A stretch of DNA of 64,000 nt from Angustibacter sp049994355 (GTDB taxonomy: Bacteria > Actinomycetota > Actinomycetes > Actinomycetales > Angustibacteraceae). Shown in pieces: positions 31,506-39,199 of the stretch. Position numbers and translations under genes: made by a program. The notes beneath the pieces are model-generated. The model was not told the origin of the DNA, made no database searches, and saw nothing but the letters and a program-made list of their open reading frames with translations. Numbering within the stretch: the stretch's first letter is position 1; each line of letters begins with the position of its first letter. The stretch is from positions 1,488,001-1,552,000 of the forward strand of contig NZ_CP188257.1 of the NCBI RefSeq assembly GCF_049994355.1, written 5' to 3'.

Positions 31506-32014
31506 GACAGCTCCTCGATCTCGACGCCCTGGCCGGCGGTGGACTCGGCGAGGGCTGGGGACACGCGCAAATGGGCGAGCGCCTTGGACGTCTGGGACTT
31601 CACGGTGCCGACGCTGACGTCGAGGACGTCGGCGGTCTGGGCCTCGGTGAGGTCCTCGAAGTAGCGCAGGACGATGACCGCGCGTTGGCGTCGCGGGAGC
31701 CGGGCCAGCGCGTCCAACAGCCCGGTTCGGATGGCGACCGCCTCACCGTGGTCGGCGGAGGCGACGTCCGGCAGGGTCTCGGTGGGGCGTTCGCCGTTCC
31801 AGCGCCGGCGCCACCAGGTGGCGAAGGTGTTGACGATCACCTTGCGCACGTAGGCGTCCGGCTGCGTCTGGATCCGGCCCCAGGCCGGCCACGCCTTGGC
31901 CAGCGCCGTCTGCACGAGGTCCTCGGCCAGCGCGTGGTCGCGGGTCAGCAGGTACGCCGTCCGGTGCAGCGCGTCGCCACGGGCCACCACGTAGGCCTCG
32001 AAGCCTGCGTCCAC
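31502..32014 (-). CDS. SigE-family ECF sigma factor
   Basis: This 170-residue protein is of the actinobacterial 'SigE-family' type (the short group, not mycobacterial SigE). Region 2 covers about residues 15-80 (RTAYLLTRDHALAEDLVQTA, AYVRKVIVNTFATWWRRRW). Region 4 covers about 100-150 (LPRRQRAVIVLRYFEDLTEA ending VGTVKSQTSKALAHLR). The GTG at 32014 follows GGAGG. Translationally coupled to a membrane protein downstream. Targets are not evident from the window. Confidence 0.93.
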   Translation of the reverse strand: MDAGFEAYVVARGDALHRTAYLLTRDHALAEDLVQTALAKAWPAWGRIQTQPDAYVRKVIVNTFATWWRRRWNGERPTETLPDVASADHGEAVAIRTGLLDALARLPRRQRAVIVLRYFEDLTEAQTADVLDVSVGTVKSQTSKALAHLRVSPALAESTAGQGVEIEELS

Positions 32015-32053
32015 GTCGCCTCCGGGCTGCTGCGAGCTCTCGGTCGGAGCCCT

Positions 32054-33595
32054 TCAGCCCTGACGACCACCCAGGGTGCCCGGAAGGTTGCCCGACCGGC
32101 GCCATTTCGCCGCGGATTCATCCGCCTGGTTCGCCGCAGCCTCGGCGGCTGCCGCGATGCCGCGCTGCATGCCGCCGAAGACGATGCCGTGGAAGGGCTT
32201 GACCGCCAACCAGTAGGCCTGCCCGGCCAGCCCACGCGGGGCGAAGATGGCGCGCTGCCGGAAGGTCGAGCCGCCGTCCGGGTCGTCGCCGGCGATGAGC
32301 TCGAGCCAGGCCAGGCCGGGCACCCGCATCTCGGCGCGCAGTCGCAGCAGCGACAGGTCGTCGAGCTCCTCGACCCGCCACCAGTCGAGGGCGTCGCCGA
32401 CCGCCAGGTCGTAGGGGTTGCGGCGACCGCGGCGTAGGCCGGGGCCGCCGCTGATCCGGTCCAGCACGCCGCGGGCCCACCAGCCCAGAGGCCAGCTGTA
32501 CCAACCGTTCCGGCCGCCGATGCCCTCGATCACCGACCACAGCGAGACGCGGTCGGCGGCCACGCGAACGCTGCGGTCGTCGACGTAGAGGGTGCCGCCG
32601 GCCCAGTCCGGGTCGGTGGGTAGCGGGTCGCTCGGGGCCCCGGGCGTACTGGCCGATGACCAGGTCGTCGCCACGTCGTACGCCTGTACCTTCGCCAGCG
32701 CCAGCTCGACGGCCTGGTCGAAGCCGACCAGCCCCTCCGGCGGGTCCGGCACGTACTCGGCCACGTCGTGCTCCTTGCAGACCACCTCGTGCACCAGCGA
32801 CTCGACCAGTGGCCGGGCGATGCTGTTCGGCACGGGAGTCACGAGACCGACCCAGTGGCTGGACAGCCTGGGCGTCAGCACGTTGACCCCCCAGATCGAG
32901 CGGCGCGGCAGCCCGGCCACGTTCGCGTACCGGCGCATCATCTGCCGGTAGGTCAGCACGTCCGGCCCGCCGATGTCGAAACCGCGGCTGACGTCGTCCG
33001 GCAGGTCGGCGGCGCGGACCAGGTACCTCAGGACGTCCCGGACGGCGATCGGCTGGATGCGGTTGTCCACCCAGCGCGGGGTGAGCATCACCGGCAGCCG
33101 CTCGGTCAGGTACCGCAGCATCTCGAAGGACGCCGAACCCGAGCCGAGGATCACTGCGGCGCGCAGTACCGCAGTCGGCACGCCGGAGTCGAGCAGGATC
33201 TCCCCGACCTCCTTTCGCGAGTCCAGGTGTGGCGAGAGGTCCGCGACGTCCGGGTAGAGACCGCCGAGGTAGACCAGCCGACCTGCGCCGCCCGAGCGCG
33301 CACCACGGACGAAGGCGCGGGCCAGGTCACGGTCGCGGCGCTCGAAGGACTTGCCGCTGCCCAGGCTGTGCACCAGGTAGTACGCGACGTCGGCCCCCGC
33401 GACGGCCCGCCGGACGGCGTCCGGGTCGCCGACGTCGCCGGGCACGATCTCGACGTCCTGGCTCCACGGCTGGTCGCGCAGCTTGCTCGGCGTGCGGACC
33501 AGACAGCGGACGGCGAAGCCGGCAGCCAGCAGCTCGGGCACCAGGCGGCCGCCGATGTACCCGGTGGCGCCGGTCACGAGGGCGATGCGAGCCAT
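32054..33595 (-). CDS. NAD(P)-binding SDR fused to DUF2867
   Basis: This 513-residue two-domain protein begins with an atypical SDR/NmrA-like Rossmann domain (residues 1-300), starting VTGATGYIGGRLVPELL. DVAYYLVHSLGSGKSFERRD is characteristic of this group. After a linker, the C-terminal DUF2867 domain (about 330-500) contains GGRNGWYSWPLGWWARGVLD and the closing FHGIVFGGMQRGIA. The ATG at 33595 is the only sensible start. Family members are widespread in Actinobacteria and unassigned; a reductase or epimerase role is possible. It lies in the same orientation as the sigma operon but is separated from it by about 40 bp. Confidence 0.87.
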   Translation of the reverse strand: MARIALVTGATGYIGGRLVPELLAAGFAVRCLVRTPSKLRDQPWSQDVEIVPGDVGDPDAVRRAVAGADVAYYLVHSLGSGKSFERRDRDLARAFVRGARSGGAGRLVYLGGLYPDVADLSPHLDSRKEVGEILLDSGVPTAVLRAAVILGSGSASFEMLRYLTERLPVMLTPRWVDNRIQPIAVRDVLRYLVRAADLPDDVSRGFDIGGPDVLTYRQMMRRYANVAGLPRRSIWGVNVLTPRLSSHWVGLVTPVPNSIARPLVESLVHEVVCKEHDVAEYVPDPPEGLVGFDQAVELALAKVQAYDVATTWSSASTPGAPSDPLPTDPDWAGGTLYVDDRSVRVAADRVSLWSVIEGIGGRNGWYSWPLGWWARGVLDRISGGPGLRRGRRNPYDLAVGDALDWWRVEELDDLSLLRLRAEMRVPGLAWLELIAGDDPDGGSTFRQRAIFAPRGLAGQAYWLAVKPFHGIVFGGMQRGIAAAAEAAANQADESAAKWRRSGNLPGTLGGRQG

Positions 33596-33665
33596 GGCTC
33601 AACCTTGCCCGCCGAGCGCTATCGCCGCAGTGCACGCCCCGCTTGCGCAACGAGCTTGCTCAGCT

Positions 33666-33728
33666 CAACCCGCTGCGCAGGCCGTGGCGAGCGGGTTGGG
33701 CGGAGCAAAGCAGGTTGGGGGGAGCAAG
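33666..33728. terminator. Hairpin with tandem repeat units after the mscS-type gene (copy 2 of dispersed repeat)
   Basis: CAACCCGCT (33666-33674) pairs with AGCGGGTTG (33690-33698). A 19-bp direct repeat follows: GCGGGTTGGGCGGAGCAAA at 33691-33709 and GCAGGTTGGGGGGAGCAAG at 33710-33728. The latter is part of the 22-bp dispersed repeat (33707-33728). It ends three bases before the stop-codon end of the minus-strand MscS gene. Confidence 0.6.
33707..33728 (+). repeat. Dispersed 22-bp repeat, copy 2
   Basis: Differs from copy 1 by one base (AAAGCA instead of AAAGCG before GGTTGGGGGGAGCAAG). Confidence 0.85.
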
Positions 33729-33731
33729 GGT

Positions 33732-34688
33732 TCAGACGGTGCCGGTGATGGTGCCGGACGACGGAGCGCCTGGTACCGGCGGGTAGACGACCGGCGCCTG
33801 CACCCCGGCTGCGTCGAAGGCCACCTTGACCCGCTCGCGGATCGCTCGCTGCACGCCCCACTGCTCGTTGGGCTCGGTCTTGGCGATCACCCGGACCGTC
33901 ACGGTCGAGCCGGTGATCTGCTCGACGCCGGCCACTGTCGGCTCGTCCAGCAGCACGCCCGAGAACGCCTCGTCCAGGTACAGGGCGTGCACCACCTCAG
34001 CGATCAGCGAGCTGGCCCGCTCAATGTCCTCGGTGTACGCAACCGGGATATCCACGATCGCGGTGGACCAGCCCTGGCTCTTGTTGGCCACCCGGACGAT
34101 CTCGCCGTTGCGCACGTACCAGGCGACCCCGCTGCCGTCGCGAAGCTTGGTGATCCGCAGCGTGACCTCCTCGACCGTGCCGACCGCCTCGCCGGTGTCG
34201 ATCAGGTCGCCCACGCCGTACTGGTCCTCCAGCAGCATGAAGATGCCCGACAGGAAGTCCTTGACCAGGCTCTGCGCACCGAAGCCGAGCGCCACCCCGG
34301 CCACTCCGGCCGAGGCCAGCACGGGGGCCAGGTTGAAGCCGAGCTCGGACAGGATCATCAGCAGCGCGATGCCGTAGACCACGCCGGTGATGATGCTGCT
34401 GAGCACCGAACCGAGAGTCTCGGTCCGCTGCCGGCGCCGCTCGTTCAGCGCGCCGGTGGCGCTGGCCAGCACCCGGGTGGCGCGGTTCTCCGCCAGCTTC
34501 TCGCCGACGGTGGACTTCACGGTGCCGTTGATCACGCGGCGCAGGACGCGCAGCAGCACGAAGCGCACGATCGTGGCGACCAGCAGGATTCCCAGGATCC
34601 GTCCGGCTGACGGCAGCACGGTCTGGCTGAGCCAGTCGGGCAGCTTCTGGGCTTCTGCGGCGGTCAGGGCGATGAGCTGGCTGTGCAC
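33732..34688 (-). CDS. Small-conductance mechanosensitive channel (MscS family)
   Basis: This 318-residue protein has membrane helices near residues 28-50, 95-115 and 120-140, then a cytosolic beta domain. The pore helix and hinge region reads VAGVALGFGAQSLVKDFLSG, the MscS signature. DQYGVGDLIDTGEAVGTVEEVTLRITKLRD is the conserved beta domain start. It opens under membrane tension to release solutes during osmotic downshock. GTG at 34688. It stands alone between prolyl oligopeptidase and the SDR-DUF2867 gene. Confidence 0.93.
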   Translation of the reverse strand: MHSQLIALTAAEAQKLPDWLSQTVLPSAGRILGILLVATIVRFVLLRVLRRVINGTVKSTVGEKLAENRATRVLASATGALNERRRQRTETLGSVLSSIITGVVYGIALLMILSELGFNLAPVLASAGVAGVALGFGAQSLVKDFLSGIFMLLEDQYGVGDLIDTGEAVGTVEEVTLRITKLRDGSGVAWYVRNGEIVRVANKSQGWSTAIVDIPVAYTEDIERASSLIAEVVHALYLDEAFSGVLLDEPTVAGVEQITGSTVTVRVIAKTEPNEQWGVQRAIRERVKVAFDAAGVQAPVVYPPVPGAPSSGTITGTV

Positions 34689-34776
34689 AGGTGTCCGGTC
34701 CTCCTGGTCGTCGTCCCCCGGCGAGGGCAGCCTCCCAGGCTACGTGCCTCGCCGTGAAGGACCGAGCAGCGGCGTG

Positions 34777-36903
34777 TCAGCCCAGTGAAAGTCCCGTGTG
34801 GTGCGCGGCGAACGCCAAAGAGTCCGCAGTGAGCTCCACCGACCGGGAGATCGCCCGGCCGCCGTGCCCGACGTTCGCCTCAGCGCGGACCAGGACCGGC
34901 GCGTCGTCGACCGCCGCGGACGTCGCGTGCTGCAGTGCCGCAGCCAGCTTGCGCGCGTGCAGCGGGTCGACCCGGGTGTCGCCGGCGAACACCGTGAACA
35001 GCGTCGCCGGGTAGCGGGTGCCCTCGACGACCCGGTGGTACGGCGAGTAGCCGAGCAGCCAGCCCAGCTCCTGGGCGTCGTCCGCCTTGCCGTACTCGCT
35101 GGCCCACGTCGCGCCCAGGCCGAACCGCTCGTAGCGCACCATGTCCAGCAACGGAACCGAGCACACGGCCGCCGCGAACAGCTCAGGCCGCTGGGTGATC
35201 GCGGCGCCGACCAGCAACCCGCCGTTGGAACCACCGCTGATCGAGAGCTGCTCGGTCGTCGTCCAGCCCTGTGCGACCAGGAACTCCGCGGCGGCGTGGA
35301 AGTCGTCGAAGACGTTCTGCTTGTTCCCCAGCATCCCGGCGCGATGCCAGTCCTCGCCCTCCTCGCCGCCGCCGCGCAGCCCGGCGACGGCGTACACGCC
35401 GCCCGCCTCGACCCAGGCCAGGATCCCGGCCGAGTAGCCAGGCGTCATCGGTAGGCCGAAACCCCCGTAGCCGTACAGGATCGTCGGCCGCGGCCGGTCC
35501 GGCTCGGCGGTCGGCGACACGACCAGCAGGTGGACCTCGGTACCGTCGCCGCTGCGGTAGACGAGCTGCTGGGTGCTCACCTCGGGCACCTCGACCGACC
35601 CCGGCGCGGTCGCCCAGGTCGTGCTCTCGCCGGTCAGGGCGTCGAAGCGCAGCACGCTGCTCGGGGTGACCGAGTCGGTGTAACCGATCCAGGCCTCGTG
35701 CCCGCCCTCGGGGTGCTCGGTGATGGCACCCACCGATCCCACGCCGGGCAGCGGCACCGCGCCGACCCGCTCACCGGTGGCCAGGTCGTGCAGGGTCAGC
35801 TCGCTCACCGCGTGCCGTGTCCAGGCGACCACGCAGCGCGGGGTCGCGAGCTGGGGCCCGTCCAGGATCGCGAAGCCCTCGAGCACGGCCTCGTCGTCCT
35901 GGGCGATCAGGTCCACCCAGTTCTCGTACGCCGGAGCGCTCGGGTCGACCACCGCGATCCGCCCGCGGGGGGCGTCCCGGTCGGTGAAGACGTAGCCGCG
36001 ACCGTCCCGCCCGACGGACAGGCTGGTCTGCGCGTCGATCTCGCTGGACTGCACGACCACCAGCTCAGGCGCCTGCGGCGAGCTCGCCCGCAGGTCGGCC
36101 AGCCACAGGTCGTTGCGCGGCGCCGTCCCGGCCGAGGCGGTGACCGACAGCCAGCGTCCGTCCATCGACACCGAGACGCCGTAGTAGTTGGTCTTCTCGA
36201 GTCCCTCCCCGAACACCAGCACGTCGTCGTCCGCGCTGGTGCCGACCCGGTGCAGCCAGACCCGGCGGTGGTACTGCTGCTCGTCGGCCGGCAGGTGGGC
36301 AGTGTCGATCCGGCGCACGTAGTAGAACTCCTGCCCGCCCGGCAGCCAGGCCACCGGGGAGTACCGGGCGCGGTCGATCGGGCCGTCCACCAGCTCGCCG
36401 GTCGCGACGTCCAGCACTCGCAGCACGGACTCCTCGCGGCCGCCCTCGCTCAGCTGGTAGGCCAGGAGCACGCCCTCCTTGCTGGGCTGCCAGCTGTCCA
36501 GCGTGGTGGCGCCGCTCGGGTCGATCTGCATGGGGTCCAGCAGCACCCGCTCGCTGCCGTCGGGGTCAACGGTGAGCAGCACGGCGTGCTCCTGCCCGGC
36601 GACCCGGCGGATCACGAACTGGCGCTCGCGGCGCCAGGCCGGGGCGCTGACCACGCCCGCGCCGAGCAGCTCGGTGACCCGCGTGCGCGCGTGGTCGCGC
36701 CCGGCCCACAAAGCCCGGTGCTCGGCAAGCAGCTCGTCCTGGGCGCGTGACCAGTCGCTGGTGGCCGGGCTCGTGTCGTCCTCCAGCCAGCGGTACGGGT
36801 CGGCCACCTCGTACTTCGGTTCGTTCTCCGGCAGGCGTTCGAGGATGTCCTGACGCTCCGCGGTCGGGTACTGCGAGGTCAGCTGGGGTGCGGTCGAGGC
36901 CAT
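34777..36903 (-). CDS. Prolyl oligopeptidase family serine peptidase (S9A)
   Basis: This 708-residue cytosolic enzyme has an N-terminal beta-propeller (about residues 75-420), with YEVADPYRWLEDDTSPAT near the N-terminus typical of S9A, and a C-terminal hydrolase domain. ILYGYGGFGLPMTPGY precedes the nucleophile Ser in SISGGSNGGLLVG, with Asp in VFAGDTRVDPLHARK and His in NVGHGG. It cleaves short peptides after proline. The ATG at 36903 is seven bases after TAGGCT on the minus strand (leaderless). The open frame continues to 38898 but that part is antisense to malQ. Confidence 0.95.
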   Translation of the reverse strand: MASTAPQLTSQYPTAERQDILERLPENEPKYEVADPYRWLEDDTSPATSDWSRAQDELLAEHRALWAGRDHARTRVTELLGAGVVSAPAWRRERQFVIRRVAGQEHAVLLTVDPDGSERVLLDPMQIDPSGATTLDSWQPSKEGVLLAYQLSEGGREESVLRVLDVATGELVDGPIDRARYSPVAWLPGGQEFYYVRRIDTAHLPADEQQYHRRVWLHRVGTSADDDVLVFGEGLEKTNYYGVSVSMDGRWLSVTASAGTAPRNDLWLADLRASSPQAPELVVVQSSEIDAQTSLSVGRDGRGYVFTDRDAPRGRIAVVDPSAPAYENWVDLIAQDDEAVLEGFAILDGPQLATPRCVVAWTRHAVSELTLHDLATGERVGAVPLPGVGSVGAITEHPEGGHEAWIGYTDSVTPSSVLRFDALTGESTTWATAPGSVEVPEVSTQQLVYRSGDGTEVHLLVVSPTAEPDRPRPTILYGYGGFGLPMTPGYSAGILAWVEAGGVYAVAGLRGGGEEGEDWHRAGMLGNKQNVFDDFHAAAEFLVAQGWTTTEQLSISGGSNGGLLVGAAITQRPELFAAAVCSVPLLDMVRYERFGLGATWASEYGKADDAQELGWLLGYSPYHRVVEGTRYPATLFTVFAGDTRVDPLHARKLAAALQHATSAAVDDAPVLVRAEANVGHGGRAISRSVELTADSLAFAAHHTGLSLG

Positions 36904-36910
36904 GGCGGGC

Positions 36911-36916
36911 AGCCTA
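36911..36916 (-). promoter_or_regulatory. Leaderless promoter -10 for prolyl oligopeptidase
   Basis: TAGGCT on the minus strand lies seven bases before the ATG at 36903, with no ribosome-binding site between. Confidence 0.5.
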
Positions 36917-36978
36917 CGTGGCAGGATCGGACGTCGCACCGCCCTTCCCCCGGACCGAACCCGAGCCTGTGAGCCCCT

Positions 36979-39111
36979 GTGACCGACGCCCCGCTCGACC
37001 CTCCCAGCCGCGAGCTGGTCGATCTCGCCCGCCACTTCGGGGTGGCGACCGAGTACTGGAGCTGGACGGGCGAGCACGTGCTGGTGCCGGCATCGACCGT
37101 TCGGGCGGTGCTCGGCGCGCTGGGCGTCGAGGCGAGCACCGACGCCGAGGCGCTGCAGGCGCTGCACGTGGCGCAGGAACAGCCGTGGCGGCGGGTGCTG
37201 CCGCCGGTCGTGGTGTGCCGCAGCGGGTGGAAGCCGTGGATCCCGGTGCACGTGCCGCACGGCAGCGCGGTGCAGGCCTGGGTCGAGCTCGAGGGTGGTG
37301 GCCGGCGCGACCTGGCCCAGCGCGACCACTGGGTCGAGCCGCGCGTGGTGGACGGGGCGCAGATCGGTGAGGCGACCTTCGAGGTGCCAGCGGACGTCCC
37401 CCTGGGTTGGCACAAGCTGATCGCCCGGGCCGGTGGCCGGACGACGTCCTGCCCGCTGGTGGTCACGCCGGACGTGCTCGAGCTGCCCGAGCCGCTGACC
37501 GGCGACGGCCGCGCCTGGGGCTTCATGACGCAGCTGTACTCCGTGCGGTCCAGCCGGTCGTGGGGGATCGGCGACCTGGACGACCTCGCTGAGCTCGCCG
37601 TGTGGAGCGCCAGCGACCTGGGCGCCGACTTCGTGCTGACCAACCCCTTGCACGCCGCCGAGCCGGTGGGCGAGATGGAGCCCTCGCCGTACCTGCCGAC
37701 CACCCGGCGGTTCGTCAACCCGCTCTACATCCGGGTCGAGGCAGTGCCCGAGGTCGCGTCCATGTCGTCGGCCCAGCGCCAGCTCATCGAGTGGCAGGCC
37801 GACCAGGCGCAGCTGGCCAACGCAGCGGACTCCCTCGACCGGGACGCCGCGTGGCAGGCCAAGCGGTCGGCCCTGGGGCAGGTCTTCGAAGCCGGACGCA
37901 CGTTGGGTCGCGAGCGCGAGTACGAGCGCTTCCTGGTCGAGCAAGGGCAGGGGCTGCTCGACTTCGCGACCTGGTCCGCGCTCGCCGAGGAGCACGGCCT
38001 GCCATGGGCCAGCTGGCCCGAGGAGCTGCACGACCCGACGTCCGACGCGGTGGCGGCCGAGCGTGACCGCCTCGCCGACCGGGTCGACTTCCACTGCTGG
38101 CTGCAGTGGGTGGCCGACGAGCAGCTCGCGACGGCCCACCGCCGCGCACGCGCGGCCGGGATGTCGCTCGGGGTCGTGCACGATCTGGCAGTCGGCGTCC
38201 ACCCCGAGGGCGCCGACGTGTGGGGTCTGGGGTCGGCGCTGGCCCGCGGCGTGTCGGTCGGGGCCCCGCCGGACGCCTTCAACCAGCAGGGTCAGGACTG
38301 GTCGCAGCCGCCCTGGCGGCCGGACCGGCTCGCAGAGCTGGGCTACGCGCCGTACCGGGACATGCTGCGCACCGTGCTGCGGCACGCCGGCGGGGTCCGG
38401 GTGGACCACGTTCTCGGGCTGTTCCGCCTGTGGTGGGTGCCGGAGGGGCACCCGCCCACCGAGGGCACCTACGTCCGCTACGACCACGAGGCGCTGGTCG
38501 GCATCCTCGCGCTGGAGGCGTACCGCGCCGGCTCGGTGGTGATCGGAGAGGACCTGGGCGTCGTCGAGCCGTGGGTGCGCAGCTACCTGACCGAGCGCGG
38601 CGTGCTCGGGACGTCGATCCTGTGGTTCGAGAAGGACGGTGACGGCGAGCCGCTGCCGCCGGAGTCGTGGCGCGAGCTCTGCCTGGCGACCGTCACCACG
38701 CACGACCTGCCGCCGACTGCCGGGTACCTGGCCGGCGTGCACGTCGACCTGCGCGAGTCCCTGGGGCTGCTCACCCGGCCGGTGGAGCAGGAGCGCGAGA
38801 TCGACGAGGCCGAGCGGGCCTCGGTGCTGTCGATGCTGGTCGCGCGCGGCCTGCTCGCTCCTGGTGCGGGGGAGCGCGAGACCGTGGAGGCGCTGCACCG
38901 GTTCCTGACCTGGACGCCGTCGCGGCTGCTCGGGGTCTCGCTGGCCGACGCGGTAGGGGACCGCCGCGCCATCAACCAGCCGGGCACCGACGAGCAGTAC
39001 CCGAACTGGCGCGTGCCACTGGCGGACGGCGACGGGCAGCCGGTGCTGCTGGACGACCTCTTCCGGGACCGACGCGCGCGGTCGCTGGCCCGCGCCGTCC
39101 GCGGTCGCTAA
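36979..39111 (+). CDS. malQ: 4-alpha-glucanotransferase (amylomaltase)
   Basis: This 710-residue GH77 enzyme transfers alpha-1,4-glucan segments between oligosaccharides in maltodextrin and glycogen metabolism. An N-terminal extension (1-160) is typical of actinobacterial MalQ. GH77 segments are GFMTQLYSVRSSRSWGIGDL near 180, LGVVHDLAVGVHPEGADVW (first catalytic region), GGVRVDHVLGLFRLWWVPEG (nucleophile Asp), VVIGEDLGVVEPWV (acid Glu) and TVTTHDLPPTAGYL (third Asp). The GTG at 36979 is 75 bases from the divergent peptidase start. A long minus-strand frame across this gene is a codon-bias shadow. Confidence 0.95.
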   Translation: MTDAPLDPPSRELVDLARHFGVATEYWSWTGEHVLVPASTVRAVLGALGVEASTDAEALQALHVAQEQPWRRVLPPVVVCRSGWKPWIPVHVPHGSAVQAWVELEGGGRRDLAQRDHWVEPRVVDGAQIGEATFEVPADVPLGWHKLIARAGGRTTSCPLVVTPDVLELPEPLTGDGRAWGFMTQLYSVRSSRSWGIGDLDDLAELAVWSASDLGADFVLTNPLHAAEPVGEMEPSPYLPTTRRFVNPLYIRVEAVPEVASMSSAQRQLIEWQADQAQLANAADSLDRDAAWQAKRSALGQVFEAGRTLGREREYERFLVEQGQGLLDFATWSALAEEHGLPWASWPEELHDPTSDAVAAERDRLADRVDFHCWLQWVADEQLATAHRRARAAGMSLGVVHDLAVGVHPEGADVWGLGSALARGVSVGAPPDAFNQQGQDWSQPPWRPDRLAELGYAPYRDMLRTVLRHAGGVRVDHVLGLFRLWWVPEGHPPTEGTYVRYDHEALVGILALEAYRAGSVVIGEDLGVVEPWVRSYLTERGVLGTSILWFEKDGDGEPLPPESWRELCLATVTTHDLPPTAGYLAGVHVDLRESLGLLTRPVEQEREIDEAERASVLSMLVARGLLAPGAGERETVEALHRFLTWTPSRLLGVSLADAVGDRRAINQPGTDEQYPNWRVPLADGDGQPVLLDDLFRDRRARSLARAVRGR

Positions 39112-39119
39112 CCGGACCC

Positions 39120-39172
39120 TTACTCAGCTCAGACCGCTCGCGAAGGCTCTGCGAGCGGTCTGAGCTGAGTAA
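39120..39172. terminator. Perfect 22-bp stem terminator between malQ and pepN
   Basis: Arms 39120-39141 and 39151-39172 are perfectly complementary over 22 bp around a 9-nt loop. The tip of the stem reads GACCGCTCGC with its complement. It starts nine bases after the malQ stop and lies between convergent genes, so it can serve both directions. Confidence 0.85.
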
Positions 39173-39192
39173 TGCGGGTTGGGGGGAGCAAG
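39171..39192 (+). repeat. Dispersed 22-bp repeat, copy 3
   Basis: AATGCG followed by GGTTGGGGGGAGCAAG, one base different from copy 1, between the terminator stem and the stop codon of pepN. The following bases CCTTGGGTCAG also resemble the CCTGGGTCAG after copy 1. Confidence 0.85.
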
Positions 39193-39199
39193 CCTTGGG

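Noticed and set aside
36904..38898. Upstream extension of the prolyl oligopeptidase frame to give a 1373-residue protein
   Set aside because: The extension is exactly antisense to malQ, which has full GH77 motifs. The peptidase has a normal start and leaderless -10 at 36903-36916.
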